In this document: positions 56,175 to 64,000 of the stretch, piece by piece | Layout of the letters: each line of letters begins with the position of its first letter | How positions within the stretch are numbered: position 1 is the first letter of the stretch | NCBI GenBank assembly: GCA_015680685.1 | Contig: MNCI01014563.1 | Location: 8,215-72,214, forward strand | Direction: 5' to 3' | Length of the DNA stretch: 64,000 nucleotides | Origin: Gnetum montanum | Taxonomy: Eukaryota; Streptophyta; Gnetopsida; Gnetales; Gnetaceae | Made by a program: the position numbers and the translations under genes | The notes under the pieces: generated by a model | What the model saw: the letters and a program-made list of their open reading frames with translations, nothing else | What the model was told of the DNA's origin: nothing | The model's database searches: none

Positions 56175-57250
56175 CACATGAAACACATCATGGAAATGTG
56201 CTAAATGAGGAGGCAATGTTATCTGATAAGCCACTCTCCCAATCCTCTGTAACACCTGAAAAGGACCAATGTATCTAGGAGCCAATTTCCCTTTTCAGCC
56301 AAATCGGGTAAGGTCTTTCAAGGGAGAAACACAAACAAATACATGATCTTCGATCACAAACTCTAGTGGCCTTTGATGTCGATTGGCATATGCTATTTGA
56401 TGTCGATTGGCATATGCTATCTACCTATTCTATGTAGCTCTTAATCTATCTTGAATCTCACGAATCTGCTTTGTAGTTTATCTTACCAAATCTATGCTCA
56501 CTTGCTGACAATCTTCTATGGTATTCCAACATAAAGCTATTCTACATGGCATACCATATAAAATCTCATATGATACTACTTGCAAACTCTTCTAATAACT
56601 ATTATTATATGCAAATTTGGCCAGTGATAGCATCCAATTTGAGCCATCTCTATACTATAAAGCATAAGCTCTCAACATGTCATTGAGAATTTGATTCACT
56701 TACTTAGTTTGATCATCAGTTTGTGGTTGATATGCTGAACTAATATTCAGCTTTGTACCCATCTCCTTCTACAATGCTTGCAAAAATATGAGATGAATCA
56801 AGCATCTCTATCACTGATAATCAGTTGTGGCACACCATGCAACCACACTTTCTCTACAAGAAAGAGATGTACAGTTTCTGCTACACTCACCAATTCTCAT
56901 GTGGCAAGGAAATGGACAAACTTTGTCAACAAATCAACAACTAAAAATATAGCATCATGGCCACTATGAGCCCACAAAATATCCTCAGTGAAATCCATAC
57001 CAGTGACATCCCATTTCCACTAAGGAATATCGTGGGAATGCAAATATTCCCTAGGCCTATGATGCTTTATCTTCACTTGTTGGTAAATTAAACATCAAGA
57101 GACATATTCTCCTACATTTCTCCCCATACTAGGCCACTAATACATCCATCGTAAACTCAGGTACATCTTCTAACTACATGAATGCATTTGGTATCTACTC
57201 CTGTGGGCCTCATCCATTAACTAAATTCATAGAGATTTTGAAACATATAC
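56175..57250 (-). pseudogene. Chromovirus integrase core
   Basis: Readable minus-strand blocks are KWDVTGMDFTEDILWAHSGH (about 57,020), VVDLLTKFVHFLAT and, at the left end, GRVAYQITLPPHLAHFHDVF, the GPF/Y-module end that continues after Athila-3 at 46,451. Frames are broken. A 24-bp in-frame tandem duplication lies at 56,373-56,420. The blocks match Tekay/Del-type integrase. Confidence 0.85.
56373..56420. repeat. 24-bp tandem duplication in chromovirus integrase
   Basis: TTGATGTCGATTGGCATATG plus CTAT occurs twice without interruption and adds eight codons. Confidence 0.95.
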
Positions 57251-57487
57251 TTGACTATCACTCTATAACACCCCATGACTATCCACAAAAAATGATCCAT
57301 CAAAACTAATATGTTGCCTTAATTCTTGATAATATGAATCATGTCATTATTGCTCTTGAATCTGTTCCTTTAAATCTTATTGGATCATCAAGCAATTAAG
57401 CTTACTAGCCACCCTACTTAATGCATTTTCTACTTTATTAGATTTACCATGCCTGTATTTAATAGTAAAATCAAAGTAAATAGTAAC

Positions 57488-57964
57488 CTACTTCCCATAT
57501 AGATAATGTTGCCAAATATTCAATGTAAATATCATAACACCCAACTCTAGATCATGCATGGGATATCTAGTTTCATGTGGCCTCAATTGACAAGATGCAT
57601 AGGCCATAACCAATCCATCTTGCATCAACACACAACCAAATCCATCCACTAAAGCATCAATACTAATAGAATATGGATGTCTTGGTGTAGAAGATATTAG
57701 CACTAGAGCAGTCACCAATATATGCTTCAACTCTTCAAATACAGCTTGACAAGCTAGGATCCAAGTAAAGTTAGTCTCCTTCCTCAATAATTGAGTTAAA
57801 GAAGATTCTATGTGAGAAAAATATCCCATAGACTTATGATAATATCTTGCTAATCCCAAGAAGCTTTGTACCTCCACTACTAATTGTGACATAGGCCAAT
57901 CACGAATGGTTACAATCTTTGTAGGATCCATAGAGATACTAGCTCCTAACACTAGATGTCCCAA
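57488..57964 (-). pseudogene. Chromovirus RNase H, open 158-codon frame
   Basis: It starts [17 protein letters not shown] (the end of RT) and continues [20 protein letters not shown], then the RNase H part [20 protein letters not shown] and [20 protein letters not shown]. The first acidic residue (SID) and the Glu in DLELG are kept. The order and text are typical of chromodomain gypsy elements. Confidence 0.92.
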
Positions 57965-58450
57965 GAATTGAATACTTCCTCAAAGTCAGTAATACCATTC
58001 ACAAGTGCTCTACTTATAAATGCACATTAGGAGAATATATCAAGATATCATCTATGAACATAATTAATAAATTGAACTAGGAATGACCACATCACACTAT
58101 TCATGAGGTGCATGAAAATTGCTGATGCATTTGTCAACCCAAATGAAAGCACCAGAAACTCATCATGATCATATTGTATTCTAAATGTTGTCTTTGACAC
58201 ATCTTGTTTATGAATGTGCATCTAATGATACCTAGACTTGATATCAATCTTTGAGAATACATGAACTCCTTGAAGTTGATCAAACAAGTCATCAATGCAT
58301 GGCAAAGAATATTTATTTTTCACTGTCACCTGGTTTAGCTATCCATAATCTATGCATAATTTCAAACTTCCATCCTTCTTTTTAACAAATAGCATTGGTG
58401 CATCCCATGGTGTTACACTAGGTGGAATGAGGCCTTTGTCTAGTAATTCC
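57965..58450 (-). pseudogene. Chromovirus reverse transcriptase
   Basis: Blocks: [60 protein letters not shown] and [17 protein letters not shown]. The YVDD-type box is destroyed (INYVHR then a stop). Multiple stops. Confidence 0.88.
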
Positions 58451-59115
58451 TGTAGCTAAATCCTTAGCTATGCTAGCTCTATTGGAGAAATCTTGTGTGA
58501 AGCCTTTGAAATAGGATTTGTACTAGGTTTAAGTTCAATTTCAAACCTAATCTCTCACCTTGGTTGCAAACTTGGTAATCTTGATTGGAATGCATCAAAA
58601 AAATCTTGAACTACAAGAATTTGGTCCATCTCCACCATATCTATTTTATATATTGTAGCGACAATGCATTCTTGTCCTTTTTGATGCATCCTATGGTACA
58701 TCTGAGAGGAGATCAAATCTAGGTGCATGGTCCTCGAACAAGTTTGTATTTCAATCAGAACACCATTAATTGATTATAGTCTTAGGAGCTTTTTCTGACA
58801 ATCCAAACTAGCATTAAACTGCGACAATTGGTCCATCCCCAACATCACATCATATACCCCAAGATCCATAACATGCAAATCACTAGCCTGCTGCACATCT
58901 TTTAATTCTATTGGTACACCTATACATACTTGGTCAACTCAAGTCTCTTGACCCCCAATAGAAGATACTATCAACCCAAGAGAAAGAGAATGAATGCAAC
59001 GACTACATGATGTGCAATACGAGGTACTACAAAATAATGACTAGCATTTGGATCAAATAGAATGAATATATCAATGTCCAAAATCATACCTCTTGTCTCC
59101 ATTACTATTTTTTCT
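58451..59115 (-). pseudogene. Chromovirus aspartic protease and hinge
   Basis: The active-site segment reads ILFDPNASHYFVVPRIAHH (about 59,010-59,065), where the usual FDSGATHSF form has DPN at the catalytic triplet. The stretch down to RT is the linker with SRTMHLDLISSQMYHRM. Confidence 0.8.
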
Positions 59116-59249
59116 TGCACATTCAATGGTTGATCTGTTAGGACATACACTCATCCCTTGATCCTCTAGTTTGCTCCTCTTGGTGGAGTAATAGGCATTC
59201 CACGCCCATCCTTAACTTGAAGTTGCTATCCTCAACCCCTAGCTCCTAC

Positions 59250-60110
59250 TCTATTGCTTGCCTATTTCAAGAACTCCCTAGCTTAATGTCTTGGTTGCCC
59301 ACATACAAAACAATTCTAATTCACAAACTACTCAAATAGTGGGACCATGAGCTATTGTTGGGTGCTTACCTTCATGTCCACAAACTTGCTTGGAGAGGTC
59401 AAGCCTATCTTCAAATGTTGGTCCTCTTTTCTACACCTATTGTCTCTCTTTACAAGTTGCATCTTCATGCTAAATCCTCTCTAAATCCATGACTATTTCT
59501 CTAGCCTCATCATAGGATGTCAATTTAAGGGGTAATATGTGATCCTTCAAAGATGGCCTTAAACCTCTAACAAATCTATTTTCCTATGCCCTAGCATTTG
59601 TATGCATTTGTGGTACATAACTACTAAGCTTAGAGAAACCAGCATCATACTCTGCCATAGACTAACTACCCTCATAAAAATGGTAGAACTTATCCTCCTT
59701 AACCTAGGCATATTAGGTAGACACATAACAAGCTCTAAAAGATGTTAAAAAATCATCCCATGTCACCTCTTAGCCAGTCCATCCCTTGGCTTGTTCTTTA
59801 GTTGTCCACCAACACTAGGTAGTACCAACCAACTAATATACTGCCAAATGAGTCTACTAAACCAATGAGTAGCTCATTAATCAAAAGCCTTTTGTAATTC
59901 CTCTAACCATTCTGTAGCTACAAAGGGATATTCAATGCCATCAAATTTAGGAGATTCCAACTTCCGAAACTGCTCTACCAATTCCCTATTGATAGGTTGC
60001 CTATTTAATTCTCCTAAGCCTTCACTACCACTACCACTTCCTACTTCCCTGACTATGGGAATGAGAGAATAACTAGTTGCAACATGCTATGACAAGACCT
60101 ATAATAATTA
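59250..60110 (-). pseudogene. Chromovirus gag
   Basis: The block FRKLESPKFDGIEYPFVATE then WLEELQKAFD (about 59,880-59,970) is the start of the capsid-like gag domain. The zinc knuckle at about 59,265-59,310 reads CFVCGQPRH, stop, AREF, with the last Cys changed to Phe. Stops are frequent. Confidence 0.8.
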
Positions 60111-60300
60111 TTTTATAAGATCTGGTTACTTATTTCTAGGACCACTAGTAAATGTTTAAGGAGGCTACTCCAGCCCATCATTAGGCCCTTCTAACCTATG
60201 GGCCCTAGTAGCATCATGACCATATCTACTATACATATTTGTAACTTTAAATCACAAATGGGTGAGTACCCCAACCATTGTAAAACATTGGAGTAAACTA

Positions 60301-60315
60301 GCTCCAATACCATAA
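60301..60315 (-). other. Chromovirus primer-binding site, initiator tRNA-Met
   Basis: On the minus strand ATTATGGTATTGGAGC follows the LTR end GGGTGTTACA; TGGTATTGGAGC differs at two positions from the initiator tRNA-Met site TGGTATCAGAGC. Confidence 0.85.
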
Positions 60316-62144
60316 TGTAACACCCTCCCATACTACACCTAGCTAGGGCAGGGTGATGCCTAGTTTCACTAGTAATACCACAATGAAAGCATGATAAACT
60401 AAAAACTAATGATGTGTAGAAATACATTATATTAAGAAAGGTCAAATTGCACAAAAATCCATGCCAAACCAACGAGTAAACATACATTACAGTTTGTAAA
60501 ATTGCATGTCTCTACATAGATCAAGATGTGCACTACTCTTCGAAGATACAAAAACACATAAACATCATCATCTTATGTATAAGAGTATAGAGAGTTTCAT
60601 ACAAATATAAATAATTCATACCACTACACATGGAAATATAGGTTAACCAATCCTTGAAGATTTTTCTCTCCTCTAGTCTCTCTCTTAGTTCTCATCTATG
60701 CTTCTATGGCCTCCACTTGTAATTAAATATAGTTAGTATAAAATCGAGTGGGAAGCCTTTACACTTTCTGTACTAGATGGTCAACAAGTGCTACATTGGA
60801 GGAGAGAGTGGGGTATAAGGAAACCTACATCAATTTTTAGTCTTGTGTATGCTAAGAGCAACACATGCACACAAACCATATTGCTCATAACACTAGCATA
60901 ATCATTATCAAAGAGGATAGATGATCATCATACAATCATAAACAAAACCACTGTTTGACATAATCTATCATATATCTGTTACATCACATCACATGAAATT
61001 CCACTATGATGCCCATGCCATCATACCTACTTCATACTGTTAAACAACCCATGACACACATAATCCTAATCTAATCATAATATACATTATCACTACCATG
61101 GCTCACAAACTAATACTATCATCCATGCAACCCATGTGGTCACTAGCATATCCACACTTAGTATAGCATGTGAAATGTTGCCATTAGTACTCATAAATAG
61201 CCATTTCCTGTAGTCTTTTATTTATCCAACTGATGTTAGGATCCATCAACATGTGACTCGCAACCATTAGCCTTCTAGAGGAATGACTATAAGGACAAAC
61301 ACACCTATGCCATGTACTAGTCATAGGGAAAAACATATCTACACTCTCCCACTCTCAGGATGAGGCTTGAGATAGGAGCCTCACCAATGCATCACAGTGG
61401 GGATCAATCCACAACCACCTCCAAGGTGCCTCATCACTAACTAGTCCACACCTTAATGCTAGCACCACCCACCAATGACCGTTACAAGTGTCATTGCGAA
61501 GACATGTACAAGTTGAGGCTAGCTTAAGCCAACACATGCCACAAGCACAAAACATTCGAAACAAACATAACATGATCACATATATCCACACCTAATACTC
61601 ACATTCATTCCATAAAAACAATACCATGATTTGACAAAACAAAATTTTGCACCACAACCATATTTCTTGAACTACATGTAATTATATAGAAATGACCGTT
61701 ATAATAACCCCTAAAATGATATATGTCTAAAGAGAAAACCAATTCCATGATTAGGAAGTACTTTCCAAGACAATCCTAATGACACTAATTTCACCTAAAT
61801 TGGAATCCTAGAAACAAAGTTATGCATGTTCAAAGTTTGATTAATAAAATAATATTTAATTATAGTTAGTGATGATTGAAACTCTCAAAACCTCCTACAC
61901 CACAATAGGCCCCTGAAATATGATATTCCAACCATGCTAGTCTCACCAACATCACATATCATATTCCACACATCTACATCATATCATACATCACACATTT
62001 ATTAATAAATAATTTGTAATCAAAACTGTAACATTTCTAGAAATATGCAAAAATGCCATGTCCAAGCTCAATTTTTTAATTATCTACTCAGAGGCCTAAA
62101 TTGCATGATCATAAAAATATAGGAAAAAGGTAAAGAAAACCCAC
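60316..62144 (-). repeat. Chromovirus 5' LTR, visible part
   Basis: Starts TGTAACACCC and is interrupted at 62,144 by the short Tat-like element. The remaining start of U3 (matching 45,295-46,204) must lie right of the window. It matches 6,334-6,943 and 44,540-45,293. Confidence 0.88.
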
Positions 62145-63273
62145 TATTGATGCATAAATTTTGGTCACACCAACACCTAGGGAAAAACTCGTTTGAGGAG
62201 AGTATGGCTTAGGGCGCCTCCTATATAGGTATTAAAACCCAAGAATAGTCTTAGCTGAAGAGGGCTACGTGGCCTTTTGAAAATAGTAAAAAAAATAGAA
62301 ATTTTAATTAGAATGAGTGTCTTAAATTCAATAATACAAAAGGTAATCAAAAAAATTTTACCTACCTCTTGGCTGTTATCGTCGTTTACTCTTGGTCCAT
62401 TGTGGATGCTGTTGCAACCAACATTGCCTATAGCCACCAAAAGAGAAATAGAGAGAGAAGAGGACTGCTGATGTGTCTTTGACGCATAGATAGAACATTT
62501 CCTATTGCCAACATAAGAGAGGGAAATTTGTCCCTATTTGGAGAACCTTGCCACGAATGCATCACCTGCCAAAAATAAAATAGAACTATAGAACCTATGC
62601 TTGCAACTACTACAACACCGTAGTAGAGAGAGATAGAGAATGAGCTGCCAGATCCCGTTGTCATGTGCTGATAGATGCATTGCTATTTCTAGTCCTATGT
62701 TTGTCGCCATCATGGATCTATTGCGAAAAGGAAAAAGAAAACCACTACCTCTTGATTTTCTGTTGAGATTGTTGACCATTGTTAATGCAACTTTGCCACT
62801 GCTAATGGTCATTGGTTTGTTGCCAAGAATTGAGAAATATGACTACAAAACTAGCCTATCACACTCGTTGTCTACATGCATTAGTTGTGTCATTGTCACC
62901 CTAAGAAAAATAGAAGAAGAGAGAGAGAGAAAACCACCGTCTATTGGTTTCTTAGCCCCTGGAGACCCCCCCTACCCATCTGTGTGCACCTCAATGGAGA
63001 GAGACGCAGTTGTTCTGGAAAAGAGCCTGATTTGTTAAGGAGGCCTTTTCTCCCCCCTGACGTCATCTTCGTTCTCTACTTTATAGCCGCATGCTGGTGA
63101 CATTTCACCTCCTCACACGTCGGTCCACTTCCCCACACGTCGATTCATCTTGCCACACATTGGTCCATCTTTCCACACATTAACATTATTTGGTGAAACA
63201 GTATATGATTTTACATGACAATTTTTGTTGATCATGGCCCTGTGCGATAGCATGGCCAAGGTTGGCCACAACA
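62145..63273 (-). repeat. 3' LTR of the short Tat-like element
   Basis: TATTGATGCATAAATTTTGG to GGCCACAACA. The first two bases are TA where the other copy has TG. Purine-rich GAGAGAGA stretches occur at 62,446-62,462 and 62,913-62,929. Confidence 0.88.
63112..63183. repeat. 20-bp tandem repeats in the U3 of the short element
   Basis: About 3.6 units of CCACACGTCGGTCCATCTTC at 63,112, 63,132, 63,152 and 63,172, about 90 bp inside the LTR start. The first two keep an ACGT core. Could be an enhancer-type array. Confidence 0.85.
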
Positions 63274-63705
63274 CTTAGCCCCCAAACAACAAATTACATG
63301 CAAGTGTAAGAAGCAAAAAAAAACTAAGAAATCTTAAAAAGAAAATAATAAAATAAAAAAAAACTTTAAAAAAATAAATTTAAAATTGAATAATTAAATA
63401 AAACCACCTTACCAGAGTCAAAACTTAAGTAAGGACTGCTAGAACACAAATCTAAAAAAATGCGGGACTAGGAAAATAAGGTTTTAGAAATTTAAAGAAA
63501 ATAAAGGATTAAAGAGAGGTGAGGAGACTTGGGATACAAAAATTCTTAAAAACAATTTTAAAAACAAGGGCTAAAAATAACCAAAAAATTCGACAAGTTT
63601 CAAAAGAAGATTAGGAAATGAAACATGCACAAGAAAATGGAAAGAAAAATCAATATGGAAAAACAAAAGACTAAAAAGATTGCCCTACTTCTAGCACCAA
63701 AAAGG
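63274..63705 (-). other. Internal region of the short element
   Basis: 432 bp, A-rich on the plus strand, without coding potential. On the minus strand CCTTTTTGGTGCTAGAAGTA at the right end is the primer-binding site, of the same TGGNGCTAGAAG form as the large Tat element. Confidence 0.8.
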
Positions 63706-64000
63706 TGTTGATGTATAAATTTTGGTCACACCAACACCTCAGGAAAAACTCGTTTAAGAAGACTATTGCTTAGGGCGCTTCCTATATGGGTACAGAAACT
63801 CAGGAAGAGTCTTAGTAGGAGAGGGCTACGTGTCCTTTTGAAAACAGTAAAAAAAATTTGGAATTTTAATTAAAATGAGTGTCTCGAATTCAAGAATACA
63901 AAAGGTAACCAAAATGAATTTTCCTTCCTTCCTAGCTATTGTTGCCATTCATCGTTAATCCATTGCAGATGTTGTCACAACCAACACTACCTATAGTCAC
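63706..64000 (-). repeat. 5' LTR of the short element, cut by the window edge
   Basis: TGTTGATGTATAAATTTTGG onward follows 62,145-62,435 with about one change in ten bases. Confidence 0.88.

Larger units (their letters stand above)
62145..64000 (-). mobile_element. Short non-autonomous LTR retrotransposon with Tat-like primer site
   Basis: An LTR of 1,129 bp (62,145-63,273) is followed by only 432 bp of internal sequence and then by the start of a second LTR copy (63,706 to the edge). The internal piece has a polypurine tract (TTTGGGGGCTAAG, minus) at 63,274-63,287 and a primer site at 63,681-63,705. No gag or pol is present. It is inserted in the chromovirus 5' LTR; the left flank is CCCAC and the right flank is outside the window. 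Confidence 0.85.

Noticed and set aside
1-64000. CRISPR array, bacterial operons, rRNA genes
   Set aside because: The sequence is eukaryotic plant repeat DNA; the only regular arrays are minisatellites without spacer structure.

Overview
This window is plant nuclear DNA from a repeat-rich, probably large seed-plant genome. I see no intact host gene, tRNA or rRNA gene. Almost everything from 6,334 rightwards is one nested stack of LTR retrotransposons, which can be taken apart by matching LTR pairs, 5-bp target duplications, primer-binding sites and polyprotein domains. The species cannot be told from the sequence alone.

Layout. 1-6,333 is older flanking DNA: an Athila-type LTR that was itself hit by a solo LTR, a 159-bp tandem repeat, a LINE reverse-transcriptase fragment, tRNA-derived SINE-like units and unassigned AT-rich sequence. 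From 6,334 to beyond the right edge lies a minus-strand chromodomain Ty3/gypsy element of Tekay/Del type. Its 3' LTR is split between 6,334-6,943 and 44,525-46,204, its coding part lies at 46,205-46,451 and 56,175-60,315, and its 5' LTR starts at 60,316. Inserted in it are: Athila-1 (6,944 to about 12,845, lacking RT to IN and a 3' LTR); a decayed gene (Gene A, about 12,850-25,720) whose first intron was hit by Athila-2 (13,232-23,281, duplication AGTAT); an 18.8-kb Tat/Ogre-type element (25,765-44,524, duplication ACCTA); Athila-3 (46,452-56,174, duplication CACAT) inside the chromovirus integrase; and a short non-autonomous Tat-like LTR element from 62,145 to beyond the edge.

The most unusual object is in the Tat/Ogre element. 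Its gag-protease and RT-RNaseH-integrase parts, on the minus strand, are separated by about 6.2 kb that looks like an Ogre-type intron. That intron carries, on the opposite strand, an eight-exon gene (33,781-38,237, Gene B) with its own TATA box. Exon 2 resembles the FCP1/TIM50-type HAD phosphatase domain with lost catalytic aspartates. Later exons carry a retroelement-type extra domain, an acidic stretch and a coiled coil. Gene A has the same overall plan (start MAPK, similar central domain, coiled-coil tail).

Regulatory sequence is also patterned. Athila LTRs and the Gene A promoter carry GATATC half-site arrays just upstream of TATAAATA. The Tat LTRs, the Gene B promoter and the Gene B introns carry a different palindrome family built from GCTACGCTATGC. 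Three minisatellites with periods of 27, 30 and 50 bp inside the Tat element share one core. All coding regions are decayed, mostly by transitions that turn Gln, Arg and Trp codons into stops.
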